This document shows positions 34,696-46,075 of a DNA stretch of 64,000 nucleotides, piece after piece. This stretch comes from Ailurus styani. Its lineage: Eukaryota > Chordata > Mammalia > Carnivora > Ailuridae. The DNA lies in the NCBI GenBank assembly GCA_002007465.1, contig LNAC01000066.1:782381-846380 (forward strand), given 5' to 3'. A program made the position numbers and the translations under genes. The notes beneath the pieces were generated by a model. The model was given only the letters and a program-made list of their open reading frames with translations. It had not been told where the DNA came from and ran no database searches. Each line of letters begins with the position of its first letter. Positions within the stretch are counted from its first letter, which is position 1.

Positions 34696-34901
34696 AGCGC
34701 CTGGGTGACTCAGTTGCCTAAGCGTGGGGACTCTTGATTTTGGCTCAGGTCATGATCTCAGGGTCATGAGATCGAGCCCCACATTGGGCGTGGAGCCTGC
34801 TTAAGATTCTCTCTCTCCCTCTCCCTCTCCCCCTCCCCCCACCCCCGTTCGTGCGCGCGCACACATGTGCATGCCCACATGAGCTATCTTAACATGAAAA
34901 C
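34696..34901 (+). mobile_element. Older CAN-SINE with altered tail
   Basis: Head 'gcgcctgggtgactcagttg', body 'ggctcaggtcatgatctcagg', then a CTCTCCC tract. In place of (AAAT)n it has GTGCGCGCGCACACATGTGC followed by 'atgcccacatg'. The flanks TGAAGTTGTGA and TGAAGTTGTGT form the target duplication. Confidence 0.9.
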
Positions 34902-34913
34902 ATGAAGTTGTGT

Positions 34914-35509
34914 CAAAACAGCTTCTTGGAAGCCCCCTCCCTTGACTATGGCCCACTAATGTACAGAGCCCTATGAACAGTCTCCGTATTCCACACAACC
35001 TGCCTAATATCTTTGTTTCTACAGTTCCCTGGCAGAGTCAGCCCTAGTCAGAGGCCAGACAGACTTGTTCTGACTGGTCTGCTGCTTTCACCTTCACCTG
35101 TCTGGAAACCTTGGACTGCTCTCCAGTGTCTGCAAGACTTCACAGTTTTTTGAACTGATATATCAGAGAGACAGAGCATATTTTCCCCTATTTCAAAACC
35201 TCTATTCAAAAATGGCTTAATTATTCTCACATTTAGTGTGATTGCCAATTTTTCAGCTAGACAGAGGCTCCCTTCATAATTTTTAGAATTCAGTGCCTAC
35301 TGGTATTCCAACTGGACATGAAGCTTTCTTGAAGAATGGCTGTTGGATAGATAATATATTGAATTTAATGACCTAAAAATATCCTGCCAGCATGCATTTT
35401 CAGGAAGCACCAATGATACTTTCTGAAGAGTTTATAGTTTTTGCAATAACTTGGTCATTTTTCCCCCCTTGGCCCACTTGTACAGGAAGGTTGAAAAAAA
35501 TAAAAAAGA
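34914..35509. other. No gene recognised
   Basis: Single-copy-like sequence without repeats I can name. Confidence 0.45.
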
Positions 35510-35660
35510 GCCTTGGGAATGGAGTCACATGATCTGAGTTGGTGTTCGTTTTCTGACCTGAGTTTTAAAAACTTAGAGAAAGACTCCCCAATCCTCAGTT
35601 TTTCGAGGATGAATGGGTGTAATTTTTACCCCATATTTAATGAAACATAGGACAGCTGAA
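35510..35660 (+). repeat. MIR-like fragment (weak)
   Basis: 'ggagtcacatgatctgagttgg' and 'cagtttttcgaggatgaatgg' follow MIR order loosely. Confidence 0.4.
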
Positions 35661-35767
35661 GAGTACTACATGAAAATTTTAAAAGTTTGGCAAAGAATTT
35701 TCCTTTTAGGAGAGCATCTGTGTCTAAAATCTGGCTCATGGAAAAAAACAATTGATCAGTGACTGAC

Positions 35768-36005
35768 ATTGACAGCTGGTATTTATTATGTGCTCACTGA
35801 TTAGATGGATCACTTCATTTAGCCCCATAACAATTTTATAGAGTAGGGTTGTTTGGTTGTTTTTTTTTTTTCCTCACCTTTATAGGTAAGGAAAAGAGAA
35901 GCATAGAGAGAATCAACAACTTGCCAAAGATCACCCAGGAGGAATGGTAAAAGCTAGAATTTGAACCCAGCCACGTCTCTCCAGGGCTTGACTTTATAAC
36001 CGTAA
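35768..36005 (-). repeat. MIR SINE, antisense, with T-run
   Basis: 'gctggtatttattatgtgctcac', 'cataacaattttatagagtaggg', 'acttgccaaagatcacccagg', 'gaatttgaacccagcc' are antisense MIR, interrupted by a T-run near 35,860-35,872. Confidence 0.88.
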
Positions 36006-36482
36006 GTCCTTTGAAGGCCTGAAGTGTGGACCAGCTAGCAGAGTAATAATTCCATCCAGACATAATGTCTCTCTTTTAAATATCTTTTTACCTTTTATTT
36101 ATATGTCTCACTTTAGATAGTATTATCTCAATAGAGAGGAATATAAATGTGGAGAAGCATCATGTCCACATTTTGGAAAACCTAATTAGAAATGAAAATT
36201 TAAAAGACCTGCAATGAATTTCTACCCTCAGGTTGACAGTGGAAATTTGCTCTCAGAGGTCACTGTGGGTTGGCCACAGGAGGGTTTCTTAAGCAGGAAA
36301 ACAAAAGTTTAAAACCAAGAATATGAGGAGATGAACATTTTAAAACTCCAAGGTTTTGGAGGCTATCATGTTAAAATACCTTCTGAAAAACTAATGTATT
36401 CGAGTCTGTATAGGTATTTATAATTTATGTAAAATGACTGTCCTTAATTGTGGCTGATCACAGTAACTGCGATATAGGTAAT
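36006..36482. other. No gene recognised
   Basis: AT-rich sequence, nothing nameable. Confidence 0.5.
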
Positions 36483-36499
36483 CAATAAATACATTTTAA

Positions 36500-36687
36500 A
36501 AAAGCTTTATTTATTTATTTGAGAGAGAGAGAGCACATAAGCAGGGGGAGGGGCAGAGAGAAAGGGAGAAGCCAGGTTCCCTGCTGAGCAGGGAGCCCAA
36601 CGCACGACTCAGTCCAGGACCCCAAAATCATGACCTGAGCCAAAATCAAAAGTTGGCTGCTTAAAGGACCAAACCATCCAGGTGCTC
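36500..36687 (-). mobile_element. CAN-SINE, antisense
   Basis: Flanked by a perfect 17-base duplication CAATAAATACATTTTAA (36,483-36,499 and 36,688-36,704). The body is diverged (end 'ccatccaggtgctc') but its order is complete. Confidence 0.93.
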
Positions 36688-36763
36688 CAATAAATACATT
36701 TTAAATGAGCAGATAAATGAATGAATCTGGCAAAGACATTGTCAATCCAGGACTTGCCAAAAT

Positions 36764-36995
36764 AACAATATCTAATATTTATTGATGGCTTATTATGTGA
36801 CAGGTCTGGTCTAAATATTTAGTACACCATAGCCCTTTTAAATCTTAAACAACCTTAGGAAGTAAGGACTATTTTAAATCTTTACTTTGAAGATAAGAAT
36901 AATGAGGATCAGAGATATTTTTAGTAACTTACCCAAAGTAAGCTGTGGCACTGAAGATTTAAACTTGGGCCCTGTGGTCTCAAGTCTATCCTGGA
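36764..36995 (-). repeat. MIR SINE, antisense
   Basis: 'tctaatatttattgatggc', 'atgtgacaggtctggtc', 'taatgaggatcagagatatttttagtaacttaccc' (parts), 'ttaaacttgggccctgtgg': antisense MIR. Confidence 0.85.
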
Positions 36996-37302
36996 TACTG
37001 TGGAGACAAGCACTCTGTCCAAGAAATGAAGCTCATTTGGGCCTGATTAAGCTCTGTTTAGTCACCCCCAGGGGAGAAGTGGTCTGCAGGCTTTCTGGAG
37101 GGGCCTCTTGGAACTGAGTGCTGGGGTTGACTAATGAGGTTATATGAGGGCAAAATTGAGTTGGGCAATGAGTGAGGGTAGGTTGTGGGCCAAGTTTTTA
37201 GTAAGGACTGAGGGAGTCGCCACTTTCTGTGGCTAATGGAGATATTGCTCCTTGGACAGAGGCCTTTAGGTGTTCCAAATGGTGCTCTTAAAAGTGAATG
37301 GA

Positions 37303-37545
37303 GGGGTGCCTGGGTGTCTCAGTTGATTGAACATCTGACTCTTGGGTCTTAATCTTTAGCTTGGGTCATAATCTCAGGGTCCTGAGATCAAGCCCCACAT
37401 TGGGCTATGTGCTCAGTGGGGAGACTGCTTGAGTATTGTCTCCTTCTATGTCTGCCTGTCTCCACACCCCACTCATGCATGCACTCTCTGTCTCTCTGTC
37501 TCTCTCTCAGTCTCTCTAAAATCAATCAATCAATCAATCTATCTC
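37303..37545 (+). mobile_element. Older CAN-SINE
   Basis: Head GGGGTGCCTGGGTGTCTCAG, body 'cagggtcctgagatcaagcc', CTCTCTGTCT tract and an (AATC)n end instead of (AAAT)n. Confidence 0.9.
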
Positions 37546-37613
37546 TGATACAATAACATGATGCTTTTTTTTATATTGCCATTTACCCCAAAATTGTTGC
37601 AATATACATTTTT

Positions 37614-37805
37614 TAAAAAAGCTTTTATTTATTTATTTGACAGAGAGGGAGAGAGCACAAACAGGGGGAGCAGCAGGTAGAGGGAGAGGAAGAGCAGGCT
37701 CCCTACTGAGCAGGAGCCTGACTCTGGACTCCATGCCAGGATCCTGGGATCATGACCTGAGCTGAAGGCAGATGCTTAACCAACTAAGCCACCCAAGGAC
37801 CCCAT
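37614..37805 (-). mobile_element. CAN-SINE, antisense
   Basis: Flanked by AATATACATTTTT at 37,601-37,613 and 37,806-37,818. Reversed tail TTTATTTATTTATTTGACAG and the end AACTAAGCCACCCAAGGACC. Confidence 0.94.
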
Positions 37806-37818
37806 AATATACATTTTT

Positions 37819-39369
37819 AAAAACAATATTTTCCTCTATAATCACAAAGCAAACCAAGAGGCAGAATACCATCATCATTATAGAAACAATGATTGTATAT
37901 TTTTAACATAATATTCAGGTATTTTTAATGACTATCTTATACCAATTTTTAATTATATATACTAAGTGTATACACTTACTAGTTGAAAAATATATTGGTT
38001 CTACCTACCTACTACTTTTAATACATTATACAGTAACTTGTGTCTTCTTCCTAATAGCATAGTTGATAGGGACAGAAACACAAAAGTTATGTTAGGATGG
38101 TGAGAAATTTCCTCAGCCTTAGTTTACCATCTCTTTACCTCTCCTTTATTCACATACTGCAATTAGCTAGTCCTCTTTCATCCTATTCCAACCCAAAGGC
38201 CTTTCAGGCTTCAGAGCAAGGACAAGTATTCCATATTATTTATTGTTGCTATTGAATTAGCAACATCAGGCCAGGGTTGTGCAGGTGGGTCCTTGTACAG
38301 GTGTGGAAGGCAGACTACTTACTTTGGCTCAGAATTACTGTTATATCTGATATATTATTATACATAATAATATATTATTGTTGATCATAAAATCTGATGG
38401 TTGAACTAATACAGATAGGTTGTATTGCATTTATTTTTAAAAAGATATTTTTGGTTAATTTATAGAAGTTATTTTCAAGGAATGAAGTCTTAGTAGTAAT
38501 AGTTGAACACATTATAGTTATTTACCATCCCAAAATATTTTTATTATTTCAAATTACGATTTGGGGAGATAAACTCCTTGAGATAGGAGAAGGGAAGGAA
38601 AACAAATGACAGCCTCTCTCTTGCCTGTTTCTGATTTGAACTTTTCACTGTCTTTCATGTCATGACTTGGGGCACAGGGCGGGCACTCTACCTGTGTCAG
38701 CCACCAACAGGTGACATCATTTTGATCACTCAAGAAGCATCCCTTTCAGGAATGTATATGGCTTCTTAACCTCTGTCTGCTCCCTGGAAATTTTGGGCAA
38801 AGAGGCTGGAAAAGAATGTGATTGCACAGGCAGAAATCAATGGTCTGGGATCGTTTCTTCACCTTAGGTGACTCCTTTGGTGCTCAAGGAATAAACAGAA
38901 TTGGCACTGAGCAGGGAAAATAGCACATCCCCTTTGGACTCACTCCTGCAATTAAAAGCCATAACCTCAGGGACAATAAGCCAGAGGACCTGCCAGCATC
39001 CTTGAGCCAGGATCTCTGCTAATGTCACAATAACAGTGTTTCCCTGACATCTAAGAACCCATGGTTGCAAATAAAGCCTGAATCAAACTAAGCATTGAAT
39101 AGTAATATTATTCCAAAGAGGAAGTAGCAAGGGTATGATAAGCTGGTTCCCCCCAACTTTCTTCAAGTTTTGGAACCATGTGTGATGACTGTTTTGGTCA
39201 AGAAATAAAGTCAGGTTGTTTACAAGACTCAAGAAACCACAGAGATAGCTCCTTTTTTTGTGTGTTTTTGAGCAGAGTAACAGCATGATCGCTTCAGGAA
39301 CTGGGCATGGTCCAGAGTTTCAGGCCATGGGTAACTAACAGGGGATCCATGATAATCTCATTTGTATCA
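37819..39369. other. No gene recognised
   Basis: AT-rich in the left half. No CAN-SINE, and no frame above about 70 codons. Confidence 0.5.
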
Positions 39370-40660
39370 TAGTAGAGACTGCTAGTGTCTACCTGACATC
39401 CATTTCCCCTTTCTTCCTAAAAGAACCTGGATTCAGTGTTATCAGCAATGTGCCCAACTGGAAAACCACATGTTCAAGCCTTCCTTTAGATAGGTGACTA
39501 GGTTTTGGCCCATGAGATATAAGTGACTGTGATGTTGTGATTTATAATAAGAAATATACATTTGGTTTTCATCCTCATTTCTGGCTCCTAAAACCCTTAA
39601 AATTTTCTAAGTGATGAAAACAATAAAACTGTCTTTATAGTCCTAACAGACCCCTTTCAGCCACACCTGAGATTATGCTAGCTGGTGAATTTTGGACTGC
39701 ACCTATGGGTGGGGCTGTTTGCAGGAGACTGGAGGGTTGGAACTTTCCGTCCCGCATTCTGGCTTCTGGGGAGGGAGAAGGGCTACGAGGTTGAACTGAT
39801 CAATAATGGGCAATGATTTAATCAATCATGCCTATGCGATGAGGCCTCTATAAAAACCCAGAAGGATGGGGTTCAGAGAATTTCTGGGTTGGTGAACATG
39901 TGGAGGGTCTAGCAGAGTGCCATGCTCAGAGAGGGCCTGGAAGCTCCAAGCCCCATCCTCATATCTCGTCCTGTGCATGTCTTCTCTCTGGCTGTTTCTG
40001 AGTAGCATCCTATGTAATAAGCCAGTAATCTAGTAAGAAAACTGGATTTCTGAGTTCTGTGAGCCACTCTAGCAAATTAATCAAAACCAAGGAGGGGGTT
40101 GTGGGAACCTCTGGTTTTTAGCTAGTCAGTCTGAAGTGCAGGTGATAGCCTGGACTTGGAATTGGGATCTGAAGTTGTGGGGCGGGTTGTCTTGTGGGAC
40201 TGAGCCCTTCACCTGTGGAATCTGAACCTAACTCCAGGTAGACAGTGTGAGAATTGAGTTGAATTGTAGGATGCCCAGCCGGCATCTCAGAGACTTGCTT
40301 GGTGTGCTGAAAAACCTCTGACATCCTGTGGCAGAAGTGTTGTGAGTGTGGTAGCTGTGTATGAGGAAAAGAGAAACACAGGGAGGAGAAGTGAATTTTT
40401 CCCACACAGTGAAAGTTATTGAGTGAGTTTCTTCCCAAAAGCTTCCACTGATGGGGTTGACCCAGGCATGTACCCATTTGTCCTTGGTGCTTCCTCTTCT
40501 CTCCTGACTGTGGTATTGGTAGCTGCCATCTTGGGACAAGAGGAGACCTTGAGGTTGTAAAACATACCTAGGATAGGAAAGCAGTAGGGCTAGAAGAAAT
40601 CTGGGCCCCTGATGACATGGCAGGACTTCCAAAGCAGCCCTAAATGGCTCATCTCTGAAC
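39370..40660 (+). repeat. Old mammalian repeat split by an LTR
   Basis: Left part 'tagataggtgactaggttttggcccatgag' and right part 'ggtagctgccatcttggg' plus 'gggcccctgatgacatgg' (excerpts) are consecutive pieces of one old multi-copy repeat that also occurs at 57,361-57,790. I recognise the order but not the family name. The LTR at 39,533-40,450 sits between them. Confidence 0.55.
39533..40450 (+). repeat. ERV-type solo LTR with TATA-like box and polyadenylation region
   Basis: Starts TGTTGTGATTTATAATAAGA and contains 'cagaccccttt', 'gggtggggctgtttgcagg', a TATA-like CCTCTATAAAAACCC at about 39,843-39,857, and 'gtaataagccagtaatctag' as a candidate 3' processing region. I recall this order from a widespread mammalian LTR. 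The right end is uncertain and no retroviral genes are visible. Confidence 0.65.
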
Positions 40661-40711
40661 TTAACTGTCAGGAGAGAACATTGAACCCCATCTGGTTCCA
40701 AGTCACTGTTA

Positions 40712-40855
40712 CTTTTTGGACCAAGAGTGTTGACATCACCTGGGAACTTATTAAAAAGGCAGAATCTCAGGCCTCCCTGAATCAGCCTCTGCATTTTAAC
40801 AAGATCCCTATATGTTTTTCCTGTAAAAAAAAGTTGGAGTACTGGTCTAAATGTA
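40712..40855 (+). repeat. MER5-like hAT MITE
   Basis: 'accaagagtgttgacatcacctggg', 'ttaaaaaggcagaatctcaggcc', 'ctgaatcagcctctgcattttaac' follow MER5A order (excerpts). Confidence 0.8.
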
Positions 40856-42944
40856 GTTAGTATCTGTAACTATTTCTCTGTTTATAAAATTGTTACCTGA
40901 TATATCCTGAAGAATCATGCATCCTAGTTGTTGGTACTAAAAAAATGATAAGAATTACATAGCCATTGGGTAGAAGAACAAAAAGGACTGAGTTTTTCAG
41001 AAACAAAGAAAGAAAGCTTTCATGTAAATTAGCCAACTCATGTTCCAGCCATTATACTTGGTAACGGAGGTGTAAAACTACCAAGGTCTTAAGTTCATGG
41101 TCTAATGAGGGAGCCCATAGGCACTGCATTACAATAACTTCTATAAATGCAGCAAGAGACATGCCCACGTGTTTGGGGAAAACAGACGAGGAGTCTGAAC
41201 CTTCCCTCCTGGGCTATTTCTCTAACCTCAGGTTAGAGAAAACTTCTGGAGAGATGTCACCTGTGTAGTTACAAATTACCTTGCATCTGTCCCCAGCTTC
41301 ACAGAGGCAGAAGCTAATCTTTTTGAGCTTAAGTCAGACTAAGGAGACTAAGGGTCTCCCCTGGAGGAAGAGTTGGTACTTAGAAAGCAGAGATTCTGGC
41401 ACTAATGTCTTCACCTTATGTCATCTTCAGTCTCTTGGTTTATAATGTGTGCTCCTCGGCTCACTTACAGCTGAGGGAAATGCAGATACTGAATAGGGAG
41501 AGAATTTCATGGGACTCAGTAGGTGACTAAGCCTATAGGAGGGGTTAGAGTTCATTAATCACCAATACTTTCTCAATTTTGTTAACCCTGGGTTTCGAAT
41601 TCCAGCATCGATTAGGTATTTCTCTCGATCTGTCTTCTCAATCTGAAGTTGGGGATCCTTTTGACAGATGCTTAGAGTACATTTTTCTCGTTCTCTTTAT
41701 ATTTCTATTTGATATTCTTCAGTTCATTATATTATTAAAAATGGACTCACATTTTTGGGTATTTGTGGTTTGGCTGACTGGCTGGGAAACTGTTTTTCTG
41801 GCATTCATTAATAATTTTTTCTTTCCATTTAAAGAACCTTTACTGGATTTGGTACTTGAAGAAAAAAAATGTCAAATTAAGAAATGGGAGAGAGAATAAA
41901 TGCCCTGTGCCTGCAAAAACCCCGGAAAGATTTTTTTTTCCTCCTAATTTTTATGGCTTTGAAAGTATTGGGAATAGGAACATTGTTTCTAACAAAACCC
42001 AAGTTTTTATTTCTCTCTTCAAGAGCTATGGCTTTCATTCCCCCAGCCCCCAACCCCCAGCTGCCTTTCTGACACGGTCTTCTAGGATCTCATTTTCTTC
42101 TTCCTTAAAATAGACCAAAATAGCCCCACTGGTGAATACCATCATGGAAGTGAAACACACAAGGACCCAGCTCGCCTCAAACTCGTGGTCTGTCTACTTC
42201 TCTAGACGGTGCCTGGGTTTATGGCTCACTGTTTCCCACTGCCCTACATTAACTGCAAGGAGAGGAAGTCAAGGAGGGGCTGGGAATCTTTTTATATTCT
42301 CTCTTCTGAAGAACTCCCAAGTTAGCAAGTAGCCAAACACTGCTAACTAGAGGGTATTGCCAAGCATAATAGACTATACAGAAATCAACAAGGCCTCCCT
42401 CATATTGCAACCCCAGCAGAAAACGATGTGGCAGAAGCGATCCCCAATCCCTGGTTGCCTGCCACACAAGTTCATGCTCCAAGCTCTGCGTTCAGCCAGC
42501 TCGAGGATGCTGACACCTCTTCATGTGTCCAACAGGAGCTTTAGAGCCACAATCCTCTCCACCCGAATGTGTGATTTGGCTCTCACGAATGTAAGAGGAA
42601 GTGCCCTTCCCTGCACAGAAATCCAAACACAGAATGAAACCACAACTTGTTTTCAACAGGCCTCCCGTTGTGAGCTCTCCTGGCACTATGCTGCTTTTGT
42701 GCAAATGAGCAGGAGACTGGCGGTTTGAAGCCATGGCCTCTGCCTTTTCCTGAGGATGCCTCTAACGAGGATCTTGAGATACTTGACATGAGCAGATTTA
42801 CCAACGTGGCTCCACTGAACCAGATTGGGCTTGGTCAGATGTGAAATTCTGATGTTTCAACACATGGCTTGTTGGCAAACCATGCCTTGGATATAAATAC
42901 ACTCATAATATCTAACAATATAGTGCTCTGAACAGTGCATCATT
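40856..42944. other. No gene recognised; longest plain stretch
   Basis: About 2.1 kb without a repeat I can name. Frames of 60-123 codons on both strands overlap one another and lack domains. Confidence 0.45.
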
Positions 42945-43050
42945 TATGGCTTCGCTTACTCAATAGTCATGTATTAAGTGCCCAGTGTGTGCCAGGCTGT
43001 GTGCTAGGTGCCACAGTTACAAGGCAGAAAAGAGATGGCACTGCCCCGAG
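42945..43050 (-). repeat. L2 tail, antisense
   Basis: 'cgcttactcaatagtcatgtattaag', 'gtgccaggctgtgtgctaggtgcc' give the antisense L2 tail. Confidence 0.7.
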
Positions 43051-43339
43051 CGCCTATGGATTCAATTCTCACTCTCATCTCCCTCCACTAAACTCCAAGT
43101 TCAACAAGTGGCTGCCGATGGGTATGGGGTATGGTGGGGATACCAAAGAGGTCATGGCAGTTTCCGTTTGGGTGGAAGGGTGGCACCGAGCCCATGCAGT
43201 GCCCTTTTGTAAATTAGAGCCTCATCCTCTGGGATCCTGTCGTTCCTTCGCCAGAGCTCAGGATTCGGTGAGTGGAGTGTGGACAACTCTTACCCCACAC
43301 TCACCTCTGTGGCAGATCCTGACCAGGACGGTTTTCTTT

Positions 43340-43800
43340 AAGGTATGAGGCTTGAATTTGGTCTTGAAAAACATGAAGATGTTCACTGAGAGACACGCTG
43401 GGAGGAAGAGACCTTGGAGCAAAGGTAAAGAGATAGGACATCACCTGGCACAATCTGAGAATTACGAACGTTGAACTTGGAGGAATGGGTCCTAAAAGGA
43501 AGGAGAGGTGGGAAGAGGCCTGACTATAGATGTCCTGGTGTTCCAAACTAAGAAGCAAATTCTCCATCCTGAAGTTTGTGAGGCAGAATTAAGGGGGTTC
43601 CCAGAACATGAGTGAGATAATCATATGACTCATCTTTGTGGCAGCATTGAAGTGGTTTGTAGGGGTTGAAAACAGGGGCAGGCTAAGGAAGAGAAGATCA
43701 GCGTAGTCCAGGTGATGGAGAATGAAAGTCTGAACTTGCAGTGGGCGTCAGGGATGGAGAGGTGAAAAGAGATTTGAGGGAAAGGAAGGTGGTAGAATCT
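43340..43800 (-). repeat. Diverged L2 internal sequence, antisense
   Basis: 'gcttgaatttggtcttgaaaaac', 'aacaggggcaggctaagg', 'cgtagtccaggtgatggagaatg' recall antisense L2 order, in line with the tail at 42,945. Diverged. Confidence 0.45.
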
Positions 43801-43853
43801 ACCAAGCAGGGAGGCTGGTTGATTCTAGAAGATTACGGGGTTGGAGGTGACAG

Positions 43854-43912
43854 GGCAGACGCTGGCTTCTCCCGATGGGGTCAGAGCCCATCGGGAGAAG
43901 CCAGTGTCTGCC
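43854..43912. repeat. Near-perfect 26-bp inverted repeat (hairpin)
   Basis: Left arm 43,854-43,879 and right arm 43,887-43,912 are reverse complements with one difference (a G·T pair), around a 7-base loop GTCAGAG. The inner arm reads GGCTTCTCCCGATGGG. As RNA it would fold into a single uninterrupted stem if one G·U pair is allowed. Confidence 0.95.
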
Positions 43913-44329
43913 ATTGATCATGGGGGATGATGGGGGTGGTGGATCAGCCTAATGATACTAGAAGGAAAGACATTAAAGCACACACCTTGACACATGCCAG
44001 TGCCATCCACTTGCCCAATACAATGGGAAGTCGACCCTTTTTAGCACCAATAAAACCTGCTACTTTTCGGCTACAAAGTATGCATTAGACTAGAGCTCTC
44101 TTTCCTGATAGCTGATAAAGGTAGGTCTCTTGCATGCATGCATGTTCATTGTAGGTAGACAAATAGATACTTTCTTCTTCTCATGCCTCAGTTTAATGGT
44201 GGTATATGTTTTTGAACTTTTTACTATGGAGAAATGTAAAATGCAAGAAAGTAGAAGAGATAATAAAACATATGCATTCATGAGATCCACCTCCAACATA
44301 ATTCCACCAATTAAGTCATAACTCATCTC
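43913..44329. other. No gene recognised
   Basis: Short overlapping frames and a small GCATGCATGCATG run near 44,134. Confidence 0.5.
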
Positions 44330-44740
44330 TCCTCTACATCTCCTAAATATCCCCCTTGTCTCTTATTTTGAAGCAAATGTATGGGATATATCTATAGATA
44401 TAGATATATGCACACACATGAAATATACAATACATATATTACATGAAATATATATATAATATATATAAAATCTATTTTTTGAATAAACTTTTGGAATAGT
44501 CTAAAATGTAAAGATGACCAGGAAGATAGTACAGAGAGTTTTTGTATTCCCAATACCCCAATTTCTCTGTTATTAACATTTTACATGAGTAAGTCACATG
44601 TGTGACAACTAATGAACCAATATTAATACATTATTATTACCTCAAGTCCATACTTTATTGAGATTTCCTTAGTCTTTCCCTAATGTCCTTTCTCTGTTCC
44701 ATGGAGCCTATTTGAGGGATATTTTACTCTGCATTTAAAA
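44330..44740 (-). repeat. Old L1 fragment, antisense
   Basis: 'ttattttgaagcaaatgtatggg', 'gatagtacagagagtttttgtattcc', 'ctttattgagatttccttag', 'ctaatgtcctttctctgttcc' follow antisense old L1. An AT-dinucleotide tract lies at about 44,386-44,470. Confidence 0.75.
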
Positions 44741-45619
44741 ATCTTTGTGGACTTAGGGATGTGATGCTCCTTTTTCCCCATTATCTGTGCATTTTTCAGG
44801 TCTAAGACGCCTGCCTCTGATCTTGTGTTTACTTTACGCCCTCTGCCCTCCCTTCCCTTCCTCCCTTCCTCTCTCCTCTTCTCACTTGGGAAAGAGAGGC
44901 CACAGCACACACACCTGCTGCGTTAGGAGCACTGCTCCCTTGGCTACCCTTAGGAGCCCTTTGGGCACTTGCTGGTTTCCTTTGGAATTGCCACTGTGGC
45001 GTTCAGGCTGGGACACACCCCCAAATGTCATTTGGGACAATGACGAAGCAGAGAATTCAGAACAAGGCAATATATGTTTAAAAATACGTTTGTGAATCCA
45101 GCACATTAATCCACGAAACAGAATGAAAGTCTCCCGGACTGGGTTTATTTTCACTTTGACTGTTCACGGCATGGAGGGCGGCGGGGGTTCTGTGGCTTGC
45201 AGGGAGGGCCTGGGAGGTGGTGTTGGTTGGTGCTGGGTCAGTTCACCCCTCCTCATGATGAGGCCGCCTGGATGCTGGCCATTTGCTCTCGGCTGGCGTC
45301 CCCGGAAGTCATTTCCCTCTGGAAGTGCTTAGCTGAAATGAGCACAGTGCCACGTTTCTGCTGCAAAACCTGCGTCCAGTCGGTCTGCGGAACACAGATA
45401 TCTAAGTGCACTGGGTGCCTGGCTCAGGGCCAGGGTGGCGTCACCACCATTAATAGAAGTTGAGGGAGCTCAGAAAAATGCTTTTGGTCTGGCAATGGTT
45501 CTAGGTACTTTTGCCACAACATCTTTGCCATCGACACGTTTGTAGTAAGTATTTGCAACACCTAATGTTCTTAAAACATTTCCTCCTGGTAGGGACCCAT
45601 TAAATATTTGCTGCATAGC
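44741..45619. other. No gene recognised
   Basis: Frames up to about 100 codons on both strands overlap. No repeat named. GGCATGGAGGGCGGCGGGGG near 45,170 is a small GC patch. Confidence 0.4.
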
Positions 45620-45701
45620 TTTCTCTTTCTTTCTTCCTTCCTTCCTTCCTTCCTTCCTTCCTTCCTTCCTTCCTTCCTTCCTTCCTTCCTTCCTTCCTTC
45701 C

Positions 45702-45757
<56 letters not shown>

Positions 45758-45780
45758 TCCTTCTTTCTTTCCTTTCTTCT
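45620..45780 (+). repeat. Compound (CTTC)n/(CTTT)n microsatellite
   Basis: About 160 bases of pyrimidine only: CTTT, then CCTT units, then CTTT units. A strand-asymmetric tract that produces long repetitive false frames on both strands. Confidence 0.98.
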
Positions 45781-45929
45781 GACAATTAACACCAAACCAA
45801 AGACCTAATACTCAGGGAAAAAATGGTGCTTTGTGTTTGTTCAGAAATGTCCATCCTCTCTCTACTTCTGTTGTGGAAACATATGATCTTTAGCGACTTG
45901 AGTTTGGATACCATCATCACTACTTACCA

Positions 45930-46075
45930 AGGCTCCAGAGTCTCAGTCTTTCTCATCTACAGAATGGGAATTAAAATTCCTACTTTGCTGTAGAATTGTG
46001 ATGATGTCAGCAACATATGTAAATGACCAGTGCAGGTGCCTGGTGTATTGTGGGTATTCAAGAATTGTCTTATTA
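45930..46075 (+). repeat. MIR SINE
   Basis: 'ccagagtctcagtctttctcatctacag', 'aatgggaattaaaattcctac', 'tgcctggtgtattgtgggtattcaag' give MIR order. Confidence 0.75.

Noticed and set aside
40228..40794. 188-codon minus-strand open frame
   Set aside because: Most of it is antisense to the LTR at 39,533-40,450 and the older repeat around it; no known domain.
45571..45808. Open frames encoding Lys/Glu/Arg-rich and Leu/Ser/Phe-rich repeats on both strands
   Set aside because: They are translations of the CTTC/CTTT microsatellite and appear in several frames.
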